A DNA stretch of 64,000 nucleotides, taken from an uncultured Mycoplasmatota bacterium (GTDB lineage Bacteria > Bacillota_I > Bacilli_A > RF39 > UBA660). Under the pieces are notes generated by a model, which searched no databases, was not told where the DNA came from, and saw nothing but the letters and a program-made list of their open reading frames with translations. The translations under genes and the position numbers were made by a program. The first letter of the stretch is position 1; each line of letters starts with the position of its first letter. Location of the stretch: assembly GCA_947056845.1 (NCBI GenBank), contig CAMSCJ010000011.1, positions 1-64,000 on the forward strand, in the 5' to 3' direction. Shown one piece after another: positions 54,041-63,972 of the stretch.

Positions 54041-54613
54041 TTATTTATTTTGAAGATTCAACATTAATTTTTTAGTTATTGGTGCTAACTGTGTATTGCC
54101 TTGTTTTAATTTCTTCTCTAATCCTTCTAATAAATTTAATAAGGCTAGATCTAAATCTTTATAAGATAATTTCTTTATATAAAGAAGTTGATCATTTAAA
54201 TTTTCTCTAGCTGTTTTATCAGCAATAAAAATTATTTTTTCCATAGTTGTCATTTCATCATTACCAATTGTATGATATTTAATAGCCTTACAAATATCTT
54301 CAGGACAATTATACATTTCTTTAGCCAAATAATAACCAAGTTCAGCATGTAATATTGGCTTATTTTTTTCACTATTCCATTCTTCTGATAAATTATATTC
54401 TTTGATTAATTTATTATTTTCTTCTTCACTAAGATTTTTAGCTATATCGTGAATAAGCCCAGCAAAATAACATTTATCTTCATCAATATGATAAATTTCT
54501 GCTAACTTTTTGGCCTCATCAGCTACCAAAAGTGAATGTTTATAACGTGTATCTTTAAGCATTTTCTTTAAATCATTTTTTACATCTTCTATATTTATAG
54601 TAAAATTATCCAT
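54041..54613 (-). CDS. yqeK: HD-domain Ap4A hydrolase YqeK
   Basis: A 190-residue HD-domain protein. RYKHSLLVADEAKKLAEIY, the metal site His-Asp in GLIHDIAKN, HAELGYYLA and IKYHTIGNDEMTTMEKIIF are the YqeK signature. It symmetrically hydrolyses diadenosine tetraphosphate to ADP. Usual neighbours nadD and rsfS are not here. It is the last gene of the run that starts with the ABC exporter at 59515. Confidence 0.9.
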   Translation of the reverse strand: MDNFTINIEDVKNDLKKMLKDTRYKHSLLVADEAKKLAEIYHIDEDKCYFAGLIHDIAKNLSEEENNKLIKEYNLSEEWNSEKNKPILHAELGYYLAKEMYNCPEDICKAIKYHTIGNDEMTTMEKIIFIADKTARENLNDQLLYIKKLSYKDLDLALLNLLEGLEKKLKQGNTQLAPITKKLMLNLQNK

Positions 54614-54630
54614 CTACAATCTCACAACCT

Positions 54631-55443
54631 TTAACTAATTATTATTCGCCAATCGATTCCGATTATATCTTTTATTTTTAAATTATTTTTTTCTAAATAT
54701 TCTTTTACTTTTAAGTAACCATATACATATCCAGTTCTAACTGGCATATTACTGTTTTGTAAATTTGCATACATATAAAAATAATTACTTATTAATTCAT
54801 TAGTATTGGTTTTATTTTTTATATCTTGCCTAATAACATCCATATTATTTTTAACCCAATCTACTGTCTTAGCGTTAACTATGCAATAGTCCGATTCCAA
54901 CATATTGGGAACTACTTCTTCTGAATAATTACTTGCAATTCCTTCAGTTACTAATCTTTCTCCAAGTGAATCTTCGAAGATATTTTTATCTAATAATCTT
55001 TTTCTAATAAAATGTGTAAATTCGTGAGCTAATAATATATCCAATATATTAGGTTCACCATTTGTTGCTTCTAAAAGTAATACTGTTATATCTTCACCCT
55101 CAAAATATGTACTATATATAGTTGTCGTATCAAGACCTATTATAATAAACAATTTAGCATTAGGTTCTATATTAAAATAATCACTAAAAAAATCAAATTT
55201 TTTATATATTAACTGTTCAATATTTTTATCTTTAAAATAATTAATAGTTTTTAAAACTTTATCAATATATATTTTATCTTTTAATTTTTCATTAATTAAT
55301 TTCTTATCTATCTTTTTAGGTATAAAGTAAATATCGTCAAGCATTTTATTGGAAAAATTATCCATTAATAAATCAACAATATTTTTAGTATTATCTATAA
55401 ATAACCTATGACTAATATTTTTAACTAACATATAAACATTCAC
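54631..55443 (-). CDS. putative gluzincin metallopeptidase (HEFTH)
   Basis: A 270-residue protein. HEFTH at His140-Glu141-His144 is followed 23 residues later by VTEGIA with Glu168 as the probable third zinc ligand, a gluzincin pattern as in DUF2268-type predicted proteases. No signal peptide is seen. Start is GTG 55443 or ATG 55431. It ends 17 bases before yqeK. Confidence 0.7.
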   Translation of the reverse strand: MNVYMLVKNISHRLFIDNTKNIVDLLMDNFSNKMLDDIYFIPKKIDKKLINEKLKDKIYIDKVLKTINYFKDKNIEQLIYKKFDFFSDYFNIEPNAKLFIIIGLDTTTIYSTYFEGEDITVLLLEATNGEPNILDILLAHEFTHFIRKRLLDKNIFEDSLGERLVTEGIASNYSEEVVPNMLESDYCIVNAKTVDWVKNNMDVIRQDIKNKTNTNELISNYFYMYANLQNSNMPVRTGYVYGYLKVKEYLEKNNLKIKDIIGIDWRIIIS

Positions 55444-55451
55444 CTACTATC

Positions 55452-56327
55452 TTATTTAAAATTAGCTAATATTCCATAAACCATAGAAATATTAGTTGGC
55501 ACAATATACTTAGCTCCAATTTTTTTAGCAACAACCAAAACAAATGCGCACATAGCTCTAGCTGCATACCACCACTTTGGATTTTCAACATTCTTCTTTA
55601 TATTATCTAATGATATATTTTCATAAAACCTTTTAGTTTCTTTTATTCGTGTATCGATATCCATCATAATTGGTGCACAAATATCATCATATAAAGTATT
55701 ATTTTCATACATTATACCAGCATTTCTAGCAAAAAATTCGTGGTCTCCACCAGCAAGAATTAGCGTATCAGCTTGTTCATTAGGAATACTTAATTTTTTT
55801 TCAATATAGCCCATTACCTCTTCTAATGATGTTTGCGCAATATCATTATCTAAATCTGGAAATTTATCCATTATATCCATTACACCTATAGGTGTATTTT
55901 TACTATCAATAATTTCTTTATCATATATAGATATTTCTGTTGATCCCCCACCACCTATAAAAACACATACTTTATCTTTAACAAATCTCGTTGCACCTAA
56001 CACCGTAAGGATATTTTCTTGGTTAGAGGATACAATATTAAAATCTAAACCTATTTTATTTTTAAAATCAGTTAAAAACGTTTCTCTAGCACTATCACTT
56101 AATTCTCTAAATATACTAGTCCCACAAACAAATATATCTTGATAATTATTTTTTAATTCATTAATTTTATTTATAAGTATATTAATATCTTCATTCAAAA
56201 TATTTTTATTCTCTTTATAATGCCGCTTAAAAAATATTGTTACTTCTTCTAAACGTTTTACATCCTTGCCATCATAGATATCTATTTTCGTATTGATAGA
56301 TCCAACTTCAACTACTATTTTTTTCAT
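55452..56327 (-). CDS. Ppx/GppA-like phosphatase of the ASKHA fold
   Basis: A 291-residue protein, shorter than typical Ppx/GppA (about 300-510). It has VVEVGSINTKIDIY (phosphate-1 loop), CGTSIFRELSDS, FIGGGGSTEISI (phosphate-2 loop) and ILAGGDHEF. It could hydrolyse polyphosphate or (p)ppGpp-type pentaphosphate, but its substrate is unknown. GAGGAG precedes the ATG. Confidence 0.82.
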   Translation of the reverse strand: MKKIVVEVGSINTKIDIYDGKDVKRLEEVTIFFKRHYKENKNILNEDINILINKINELKNNYQDIFVCGTSIFRELSDSARETFLTDFKNKIGLDFNIVSSNQENILTVLGATRFVKDKVCVFIGGGGSTEISIYDKEIIDSKNTPIGVMDIMDKFPDLDNDIAQTSLEEVMGYIEKKLSIPNEQADTLILAGGDHEFFARNAGIMYENNTLYDDICAPIMMDIDTRIKETKRFYENISLDNIKKNVENPKWWYAARAMCAFVLVVAKKIGAKYIVPTNISMVYGILANFK

Positions 56328-56346
56328 TTTAAATCTCCTCTTTATA

Positions 56347-57051
56347 TTAAAATTCTAATGATTTTGTTAAAACTTTTTTAAACCTATCAAAATCATTTTC
56401 ATAAACCCTTTTATTAACCTCAATCATAATAGATACAATTCCTGTATTTTTTATCCCATAATATTTATTTGGAACTAAAGAACCTTTATATGGATAATTA
56501 ATTTGGACAGAATAACCATTATCTTCAAAATAATTTCTAAAATAATGTGTTAGTTCTTCCGAATAATAATTTTCTTCTATACCAATACATATATCAGGAA
56601 CTGATTCATAATTAAATAATCGATAAACTAACTTAGATGAATAAGAATGTAGATCAATAATAATACATTTTTGATATTTTTCTAAAATATTTGTAACGGT
56701 TTCATCTAGTAATTTATGGTGTGCATCATATATGTCGGTAATTATTTTTCTTTGTTCAGCATTAGGATTAAACATTAATTTTCCAGTGCTAGTTTTGGTA
56801 TAGATATATCCCATTCCATATTTATTCATAGTCTCGTTTTCATCTTTAAATCTTTCTACGTCACAATATAACCTAGAGTAAGGAAAAATAATAGCTTGAC
56901 TTTTATCATCGATAAATTCATCAACTCTATAATCACACATAAATAAATTTTCTGTTTCTAACTCTTGCGATGACAATAATGCTTCCTTTTTATAATTTTC
57001 TGGAATATAAAGACTAGAATGTGGAATATGAATCAATATATAACTCTTCAT
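56347..57051 (-). CDS. N-formylglutamate amidohydrolase-like protein
   Basis: A 234-residue protein of the FGase/HutG2-like family. IHIPHSSLYIPENY at the start, DYRVDEF, IIDLHSYSS and SIMIEVNKRVYE carry the metal and active-site His, Asp and Glu. Without other histidine-degradation genes nearby, the natural substrate may be another N-acyl compound. GGGGAA precedes ATG. Confidence 0.85.
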   Translation of the reverse strand: MKSYILIHIPHSSLYIPENYKKEALLSSQELETENLFMCDYRVDEFIDDKSQAIIFPYSRLYCDVERFKDENETMNKYGMGYIYTKTSTGKLMFNPNAEQRKIITDIYDAHHKLLDETVTNILEKYQKCIIIDLHSYSSKLVYRLFNYESVPDICIGIEENYYSEELTHYFRNYFEDNGYSVQINYPYKGSLVPNKYYGIKNTGIVSIMIEVNKRVYENDFDRFKKVLTKSLEF

Positions 57052-57082
57052 TATAATTCCCCTAATTTTTTAAATTTTATAT

Positions 57083-57718
57083 CTAAATATCGACAATTTT
57101 ATCGTTAATTTTAAAAATATAATTTTTACCTAAATATTTAGCACACTTTTTAGGAATAGTAATTGCTTTATCCCAAGACATTAGTATATTTAAATCTAAT
57201 GAACCTTCAACAGTGTATTTTACGATTAAATTATTGGCATTTATTTCAACATCTACCTTTTTTATTTTTCGAAATTCATCATTTATCTCGTCTTGAATAC
57301 TTGAATTTTGAACCCTATGATAAGTAACATCTAACTTATCAGCTAAAACTAAAGCAAGATCAATATTATTTCTAATATCATTACCTTTGGAGTGATCAAA
57401 AATAGCGTGTTCAATAATCTTTTCTTCTTCATCGGTTATATTAGTTCCAACTATAAAATCTCTAAACATTTTACTGCTTTTTATCGCATGGTCTTCCTTA
57501 TTTGGTCCACTCTCACTCAAACCAATATCGTGTAATAAGGCCGATACTAAACCTAATTCAATTGTTCTTTCATCGGCATTTAGCTGTGTTAGAATACTTT
57601 GGACATAATTAGCAACTCTTATATAATGCCCTAAGCCGTGATCGGTTATAAATCCAATTTTTTCTATTTTATCTACTGCCTCTAAATATTTAGGATTATT
57701 TAAAATAAATTGATACAT
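57083..57718 (-). CDS. HD-domain phosphohydrolase
   Basis: A 211-residue protein. DHGLGHYIRVANYVQSIL, the HD pair in LLHDIGLSES, DHAIKSS, EHAIFDHSKG and LADKLDVTYHR give the full metal site. A small C-terminal beta domain follows (about 150-211). Substrate unknown. It begins 3 bases after the ABC exporter stop. Confidence 0.85.
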   Translation of the reverse strand: MYQFILNNPKYLEAVDKIEKIGFITDHGLGHYIRVANYVQSILTQLNADERTIELGLVSALLHDIGLSESGPNKEDHAIKSSKMFRDFIVGTNITDEEEKIIEHAIFDHSKGNDIRNNIDLALVLADKLDVTYHRVQNSSIQDEINDEFRKIKKVDVEINANNLIVKYTVEGSLDLNILMSWDKAITIPKKCAKYLGKNYIFKINDKIVDI

Positions 57719-57721
57719 ATT

Positions 57722-59515
57722 CTATTTTTCACCCTTTTCTTCCACTATCTCATCAATCAAATTAATATTATCTTGGGCTTTTTTATGTGAACTTGAATAA
57801 TTATTAGTTTGTAAATCTATATAATACGTATTATTTTTCATAAGTTCTTGATGCGTTCCTTGACCAACAATTTTTCCTTTATTAAGAACAACAATTTTAT
57901 CAGCAATTTTCATAACATCTTTTTTATGAGTAATAATGATAATTGTATGGTCTTGTTTCAAATCATCAAAAATTTCTTTTATTTTTTCAACTAACAATGT
58001 ATCTAATGAACTTGTTACCTCATCAAAAATTAGTATTTCAGCTTTTGATAATAAAGTTCTAGCGATAGCTAATAACTGTCTTTGACCACCAGAAAAATTA
58101 GTAGCATTTTCTGTTAATATCGTATTATAACCCTTAGGCAAACTCATAATATAGTCGTGAATGCCAACCCTTTTACAAGCCTCGATTTGATTTTCAATAT
58201 TTGAATCAATTAAACTTAAATTCTTCTTAATACTCATCGTAAAAATAAAAGGAGATTGATTTACACCAACAACATTTTTTGAATAGACATTTTTCGAATA
58301 TTCATAAATACTTTCACCATCAATTAAAACCTGTCCACTATCTATTTTATATTTACGCAAAAGTAAATTAATAATAGTTGTCTTTCCACTACCACTATGT
58401 CCAACTAAAGCAGTTATTTTATTTGGTTCGGCTTTAAAATTAATGTTCTCAATATTACCTCTATTTTTTGATTTATAAGAAAAATCGACATTATTAAATT
58501 CTACTAACCCATTAATATAATCATTCTCATTTATACCAAATTCAATTTGTTCACTACTTGAATAATCTAAAATTTTATTAATTCTTATAATAGAAATTGA
58601 CCATTCCCTAATTTGTCTAGAATATCCCATTAAATCTTTCGTATTACCCATTATATTTTCAAAATAAGTAATTAATAAGACTAATGTATTTACTTTGTAT
58701 TCTCCTTTTAAAACCAAATAAACTAAAATAGCGTATAAACTAACCTTGCCAATATGAATAACAAATGGTAGTAAACTTAAACGAATATTATAATATTTTC
58801 GCTTTCCCATATATTGATCTTGCCATTTAGTTGCAATAACATTAAAATTATGTTTCATCTTGTCATAAATATTAAATAATTTAATTTCACCTAAGCCATT
58901 TAATATTTGCCCAAGATTATCAGTTAGTTTATCTCTATACTTTTGTTGACCCATCAAATATTTTGTACTGTTAACATTACAATAATCAAAAATTTTTAAA
59001 TAAGTGAATTCAAATAATACAACAAGTAAACCAATAAAAATATTTGTTTTTAAAAAAATAAATATCATTATAATGACCTTAACAAAAACAACAATAATTT
59101 CGCACACATTATCAATCATTTCGGCTAAATGGCCAACATCAGCATTAACAGTATTTAAAATAGTACCTTTAGATATTTTGTCAGTAAAATCGGCATCATA
59201 GGTAAATATTTTATCAATCATTTGCTCACGTAATTTTCGGTAACTATATTTAAAATTATGCGAATATGATAAATAATTCAAATACCAAAAAAGATTATAA
59301 GCTATATAAGTTAGTAATAGCCATAAAATATTAAAATAAGTAGAACTAGCATTCATATCTGTTACATAATAAACAATATTTGAAGTAAAAACTGGTATTA
59401 ATAAACTTGATAAATGCCCTAAAATTGAACCTAAGAATAATAGGGGTACCCATAATTTACTTCCCCTTACTAACTTAAAAAAATCATGTATTATTTTTAT
59501 ATTATCTTTAAACAT
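57722..59515 (-). CDS. ABC exporter, membrane-ATPase half-transporter
   Basis: A 597-residue exporter with about six membrane helices in residues 20-310, then the ATPase with Walker A GHSGSGKTT, signature FSGGQRQLLAIAR, Walker B ILIFDEVTSSLD and His switch ITHKKDV. The last 30 residues are a charged tail. It heads a run of six minus-strand genes with gaps of 3-31 bases. Substrate unknown; genes downstream suggest a processed N-acyl or phosphorylated compound only by context. Confidence 0.9.
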   Translation of the reverse strand: MFKDNIKIIHDFFKLVRGSKLWVPLLFLGSILGHLSSLLIPVFTSNIVYYVTDMNASSTYFNILWLLLTYIAYNLFWYLNYLSYSHNFKYSYRKLREQMIDKIFTYDADFTDKISKGTILNTVNADVGHLAEMIDNVCEIIVVFVKVIIMIFIFLKTNIFIGLLVVLFEFTYLKIFDYCNVNSTKYLMGQQKYRDKLTDNLGQILNGLGEIKLFNIYDKMKHNFNVIATKWQDQYMGKRKYYNIRLSLLPFVIHIGKVSLYAILVYLVLKGEYKVNTLVLLITYFENIMGNTKDLMGYSRQIREWSISIIRINKILDYSSSEQIEFGINENDYINGLVEFNNVDFSYKSKNRGNIENINFKAEPNKITALVGHSGSGKTTIINLLLRKYKIDSGQVLIDGESIYEYSKNVYSKNVVGVNQSPFIFTMSIKKNLSLIDSNIENQIEACKRVGIHDYIMSLPKGYNTILTENATNFSGGQRQLLAIARTLLSKAEILIFDEVTSSLDTLLVEKIKEIFDDLKQDHTIIIITHKKDVMKIADKIVVLNKGKIVGQGTHQELMKNNTYYIDLQTNNYSSSHKKAQDNINLIDEIVEEKGEK

Positions 59516-59625
59516 CTAAATAACTCCTATCATAAAACTAAATACTATTGTTAAAACAATTTTAACATAAATTAATATAAAAAAACAATTTTTAAATATT
59601 TATTTTATATTTAATAATATTAAAA

Positions 59626-59650
59626 AATATCTAACAAGAAATTAGATATT
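59626..59650 (-). terminator. terminator of the 331-residue gene
   Basis: Stem AATATCTAA/TTAGATATT with a 7-base loop and T-run on the minus strand. Confidence 0.8.
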
Positions 59651-59676
59651 TAAAATTATACAAATATAAATTAAGA

Positions 59677-60672
59677 TTATCGAAAATATTTATATCTTTC
59701 TTTTATTGGAACAAGTCTCTTTATACTTTCAATTTCTTGTTCTAATTTTTGCTCATTTTCACTTTGATAATAATTCAAAAATGTAGATTCTTTCTCATAT
59801 ATACCTGTTTTTTCATTATAATTATATCTTGGTAGCCTATGTACTTCCCAATTCATTAATAAATAATTATAATATCGCTCATTTATATTTAAATATGAAC
59901 TAGTAATTACTCTAGGATTAGCTAAAAAATTAAACTCATAATCTTCATACGGATTTTTTATTTTAGAACCGTCTGGTTTAAATCTCTCTATGGAATCATA
60001 ACCTAAATATTGAACGCAAATATCTTTGAAATAAGAAAGTAATTCCCTAATTAAATATTCGCGATATACTTGTTCAATTTCCATATAATGATATTCACTA
60101 TATAATTGTTTTAACCGATTTTGAACAACTTTGGGATTCTCAATTGTTATTTTTCTTTGTATAGATTCAAAAAATTTGCCATTCTTATAAGCATTCCTAA
60201 AAAACAATAATAATTTATACTCAAACTTTTTATAATCATCTACAAAATAATCATAATTATATACAAATTCATCAGTGCTATATTTTTTAGCAGCATTATA
60301 TAAATCTTCAATATGTGTGATTCGATCATTCAATGTTTCTAAAAATTGCTCTATTGTTTCATAATTAAAATCATAATCTATTCCATAACCTCTTTTAACC
60401 AATTCATCAATTCCTAAATACTGATTATTTATGATTATATTATTATCTATTTTCCATTTTTTCAATTCTTCTATTGATGTATCTTTAATTATATAGCTAA
60501 TCCACGATAAAAAAGCCCATGATACAGGATTAGCCCAATCACCATGGCCTTCTCCACACAATAAAATATTGTAATCTATAAGTTTTCCATCTGGAGCAAA
60601 ATAACCTATATATGTTTCTCTTTGGCGTTGTTCTCTTTTAAAAATTTGTTCTTCTTTAAACTCTATTGTCAT
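59677..60672 (-). CDS. unknown 331-residue protein
   Basis: A soluble protein rich in Tyr, Glu and Asn, predicted helical in its middle. No recognised motif; ILLCGEGHGDWANPVSWAFL near residue 37 is the most conserved-looking region and has a Gly/His/Asp cluster. AGAGG precedes the ATG. It stands alone with its own terminator, downstream of a decayed gene. Confidence 0.65.
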   Translation of the reverse strand: MTIEFKEEQIFKREQRQRETYIGYFAPDGKLIDYNILLCGEGHGDWANPVSWAFLSWISYIIKDTSIEELKKWKIDNNIIINNQYLGIDELVKRGYGIDYDFNYETIEQFLETLNDRITHIEDLYNAAKKYSTDEFVYNYDYFVDDYKKFEYKLLLFFRNAYKNGKFFESIQRKITIENPKVVQNRLKQLYSEYHYMEIEQVYREYLIRELLSYFKDICVQYLGYDSIERFKPDGSKIKNPYEDYEFNFLANPRVITSSYLNINERYYNYLLMNWEVHRLPRYNYNEKTGIYEKESTFLNYYQSENEQKLEQEIESIKRLVPIKERYKYFR

Positions 60673-60732
60673 TTTATCAGCCTCTTTATTTAAATTTTAC
60701 ATTAATATAAATTAAATTATAAATAACTAATC

Positions 60733-60923
60733 TCAACAATTTATTATAAATTCTGCATTTTTTTGCATACTTTTACGTAATTTTTTATTTAACGCATCTT
60801 TTTGATTTTCGGAAAGTGGTACATTTAACTTTCTAAAATTACTATAAGTGCCCTTGGCCAATAATAATTAAGTTCTCCATTATTAATATGTCAAAAATAC
60901 TTATCTAAACTATAATTTCCCAT
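60733..60923 (-). pseudogene. small decayed gene
   Basis: From ATG 60923, with AGGAGT upstream, the reading is MGNYSLDKYF, then a TGA, then HINNGELNYYWPRA, then a frameshift into GTYSNFRKLNVPLSENQKD and a short basic helix ending NCstop at 60735-60733. One stop and one shift restore about 63 residues. It follows the 179-residue gene by 18 bases. Confidence 0.5.
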
Positions 60924-60941
60924 ATTTAATTTTAACTCCTT

Positions 60942-61481
60942 TTATAATTTATATTTTTTACAATATCCGAACAATTCTCGATTTTTTTCATCAATTTTAG
61001 CATATCGGTCATCTGTAAAAACAATTCCTCTATCCCTAAATGGTTTATACAACTCGCTAATATCTCCATTTTCAAAATTCCAAACAAATTTACCACAATA
61101 TATACTTCTTTCATTATCATATATAGCATAACCATCTTCATCAACAGCAGTATAAAGCATTACATTACCATCACGACTTTTTTTCATTATAACATCGTTA
61201 CGATTAGCGCACTTTCTTAAATAGCTAACAACGAAAAAACCACTCCTAGATATCCCTTTACTTTTGCAATATACTTTTAAATCTTTTAGTGTATCAAAAT
61301 AATGACCCTTAATATAATAAAGATCCATTTCTGATTTTGGTATCTTTGTTAAAGGATTCTTATTAACAGGTTTCCCATACCATATCTCTTCTAAAGTGGC
61401 ACTAGTTCGTTCTACTAAATCATCATCTTCAAATGCATCTAGCATTGCGCTAACTGCATCTAGATTCTTTTCGTCTTCCAT
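60942..61481 (-). CDS. unknown 179-residue protein
   Basis: A soluble protein with no recognised domain. Acidic N-terminus (DAFEDDDLVE), then YYIKGHYFDTLKDLKVYCKSKGISRSGF and a C-terminal WNFENGDIS/RELFGYCKKYKL part. GGAGGTG lies before the ATG. The Asp/Tyr-rich make-up is unlike core genes, so it may be accessory. The decayed gene follows in the same direction. Confidence 0.65.
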   Translation of the reverse strand: MEDEKNLDAVSAMLDAFEDDDLVERTSATLEEIWYGKPVNKNPLTKIPKSEMDLYYIKGHYFDTLKDLKVYCKSKGISRSGFFVVSYLRKCANRNDVIMKKSRDGNVMLYTAVDEDGYAIYDNERSIYCGKFVWNFENGDISELYKPFRDRGIVFTDDRYAKIDEKNRELFGYCKKYKL

Positions 61482-61540
61482 TACTGAAACACCTCCATAT
61501 ATTTAGTATAACATTATTTTAAATTGATTTACAAATTAAA

Positions 61541-63748
61541 TTAAACACTTTTTAACTTTAGTCTTTTTAAACGTAGAGCATTAAAAATAACAAATAAACT
61601 ACTTAATATCATTGATATACAAGCAATCATTGGATTAATTTCAAATCCTAAATTCACAAATAACCCCATAGCAAGTGGTAGCATACATATATTATAAAAG
61701 AAAGCCCAAAATAAATTTTGTTTAATATTTATAAGTGTCCTTTTACCTATATATAGAAAATCAACAATTTTAAGTAAATTATCATTCATTAAAATAACAT
61801 CGGCTGAAGATGACGCAATATCAGTAGCACCGGTTAGTGATACGCCAATATCAGCTAACGTAAGACTCGGAGCATCATTGATACCGTCCCCAACCATCAT
61901 AACCCTTTTATCTTTTTCTTTAAGACTCTTTATTACATCCGCCTTTTCCTTTGGTACAACATCAGAAATAATATTTTCAATTCCTAATTCTTTACCAATT
62001 TTTAAAGCCGTATCATTATTATCGCCTGTTAACATAATTACATCTATATTTAGCCTTTTTAAACTATCAATTGTATCTTTTGACGTTTTTTTTATAGTAT
62101 CTTTAACACCTATTAAGCCAATAATATTTTTATTCTTTACAATATAAACAATACTATTACCATCATTAGCTAATTTTTTCTCATCGTTAATATATTTATT
62201 ATTAATATTAAATTCTTTTAGAATTTTGGCATTACCAACATAATAATCTGTTTTTTTTATAATTCCTTTTATCCCTAAACCCACTAATGTTTCCGCTTTT
62301 ATATTTTTATCAAATTCAATATTATGTTCCTCAATATAATTTATAATTCCTCTAGCAATCGGATGTGTTGACGAATATTCCAAACTACCTAATAGAGAAA
62401 GTAATTCACTATCGGAATTCTTAGAATAATTAAATATTTTAGCAATAGTTAAATTTCCATTTGTTAATGTTCCTGTTTTATCAAAAACAATTGTATCTAT
62501 TTTACTAGATAGTTCTAGTGTTTCACTTTTTTTTACTAACACGCCATTTTTAGCACATACACCTTCACTCACCACAATCGCAAGTGGTGTAGCAAGTCCT
62601 AAAGCACAAGGGCAAGCTACAACCAAAACAGTAACAAAACGTGTTAAACTCATAGGAAATGAAGCACCAAAAAGTAATGAAAATATAAGCGTTATAATAG
62701 CAAGTATTATAATAATAGGGACAAAATAATTACTTATTCGGTCTGCCAGTAATGATATCGGAGCCTTTGTATTAGTTGCTTCAACAACTAACTTAACAAC
62801 TTCAGAAATAGTTGAATCCTTACCAATTCTCTCGGCCTTATAAAATATTAAATTATCATAATTTATTGAACCAGCAATTACGGAATCATTTATTCCTTTT
62901 TTGACAGGTTTACTTTCCCCTGTAATAAAAGCCTCATCTAAATGCGCTTCTCCATCTATTATTTTGCCATCAACGGCAATCTTATCACCAGCAAATGCAC
63001 ATAAAATATCACCTTTTTTAACCTCATCAATAGTAATTTCTCTATACCCATCTTCTGTCTTTATTTTAGCCATCTTTGGTGTAATAGTAACCAATTTTTT
63101 AATTGCGTCTTTGGTTTTATCTTTACTATTTTTATCAATAAATCTACCTAACTTTATAAAATAAATAACAAAGGCAGTCGATTCAAAATATAGATTGTGG
63201 GTATATTCTGTATACCCCAATAAAACCTGAAACACACTAAATAGACTATATAAAAAACTACTAAGAACACCAATACCAACTAATGTATCCATATTTGGCA
63301 TTTTATGAATTAAATTCTTAATTCCACTTTTAATAATATCAAACCCGTAAATTAAGAATGGAATTGTTAATATCACTAAACAGATACTATAATTAATAGG
63401 ATAATTTTCCATATTTAAAATCGTTATAATTGGCAAGTGAAACATATGTGACATTGAAATATACATAAGTAAAATAGCTAAAAATCCATAAATCAAAAAT
63501 GGTAACTTACTAGATTTGGCATCAAATTCATCTAGTTTTGCTATTCCTAATGACTTAAAGCCAGCCTGTTTAATAAATCTTTCTAAATCTGTAATTTTTA
63601 TATTATCATCATACTCAATACTGGCTGTTGCCATAACAAGATTTACAGTTGCTTTTTTAATACCAATTTGTCTATTTAAATACTTTTCTAACCCATTTGA
63701 ACAAGCACTACAACTCATTCCTTCAATACTTAATAATATTTTTTGCAT
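61541..63748 (-). CDS. copA: copper-exporting P1B-type ATPase
   Basis: A 735-residue pump. One heavy-metal domain with GMSCSACS (Cys13, Cys16), eight membrane helices with the CPC motif in VVACPCALGLATPLA, the phosphorylation site FDKTGTLTNG, STHPIARGI (the SEHP-like site) and GDGINDAPSLTLADIGVSL. The CPC and GMSCSAC point to Cu(I) export. It lies 2 bases after copZ. Confidence 0.94.
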   Translation of the reverse strand: MQKILLSIEGMSCSACSNGLEKYLNRQIGIKKATVNLVMATASIEYDDNIKITDLERFIKQAGFKSLGIAKLDEFDAKSSKLPFLIYGFLAILLMYISMSHMFHLPIITILNMENYPINYSICLVILTIPFLIYGFDIIKSGIKNLIHKMPNMDTLVGIGVLSSFLYSLFSVFQVLLGYTEYTHNLYFESTAFVIYFIKLGRFIDKNSKDKTKDAIKKLVTITPKMAKIKTEDGYREITIDEVKKGDILCAFAGDKIAVDGKIIDGEAHLDEAFITGESKPVKKGINDSVIAGSINYDNLIFYKAERIGKDSTISEVVKLVVEATNTKAPISLLADRISNYFVPIIIILAIITLIFSLLFGASFPMSLTRFVTVLVVACPCALGLATPLAIVVSEGVCAKNGVLVKKSETLELSSKIDTIVFDKTGTLTNGNLTIAKIFNYSKNSDSELLSLLGSLEYSSTHPIARGIINYIEEHNIEFDKNIKAETLVGLGIKGIIKKTDYYVGNAKILKEFNINNKYINDEKKLANDGNSIVYIVKNKNIIGLIGVKDTIKKTSKDTIDSLKRLNIDVIMLTGDNNDTALKIGKELGIENIISDVVPKEKADVIKSLKEKDKRVMMVGDGINDAPSLTLADIGVSLTGATDIASSSADVILMNDNLLKIVDFLYIGKRTLINIKQNLFWAFFYNICMLPLAMGLFVNLGFEINPMIACISMILSSLFVIFNALRLKRLKLKSV

Positions 63749-63750
63749 AA

Positions 63751-63972
63751 TTATTCCTCGATATTTACTACTTTAATTGGTTTAAATCCTGCTTTTTTTA
63801 TTCTTTTCTCTATCGCTTTTATTTTAATATTATCTTTACAAGTAATTTCAACTTGTTTAGTTTCTAATGATACTAAAACTTCAATTATATCATTATAGTT
63901 TTTCAATTCATTTTCAATTGTTCTCTTACATCCATCACAATGCATTCCATCAACATTAAATATTACTTTCAT
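63751..63972 (-). CDS. copZ: copper chaperone CopZ-like
   Basis: A 73-residue HMA-domain protein with metal site DGMHCDGCKRTIE (Cys13, Cys16 numbering approximate) and a ferredoxin-like fold pattern. Carries Cu(I) to CopA. AAAGGAGG precedes the ATG. It leads the copZ-copA pair; the regulator would lie beyond the window. Confidence 0.92.
   Translation of the reverse strand: MKVIFNVDGMHCDGCKRTIENELKNYNDIIEVLVSLETKQVEITCKDNIKIKAIEKRIKKAGFKPIKVVNIEE

Noticed and set aside
60882-60903. TGA in the decayed gene read as tryptophan (Mycoplasma-type code)
   Set aside because: Normal genes here use TGG for Trp and at least one ends in TGA, and all long genes are intact under the standard code.
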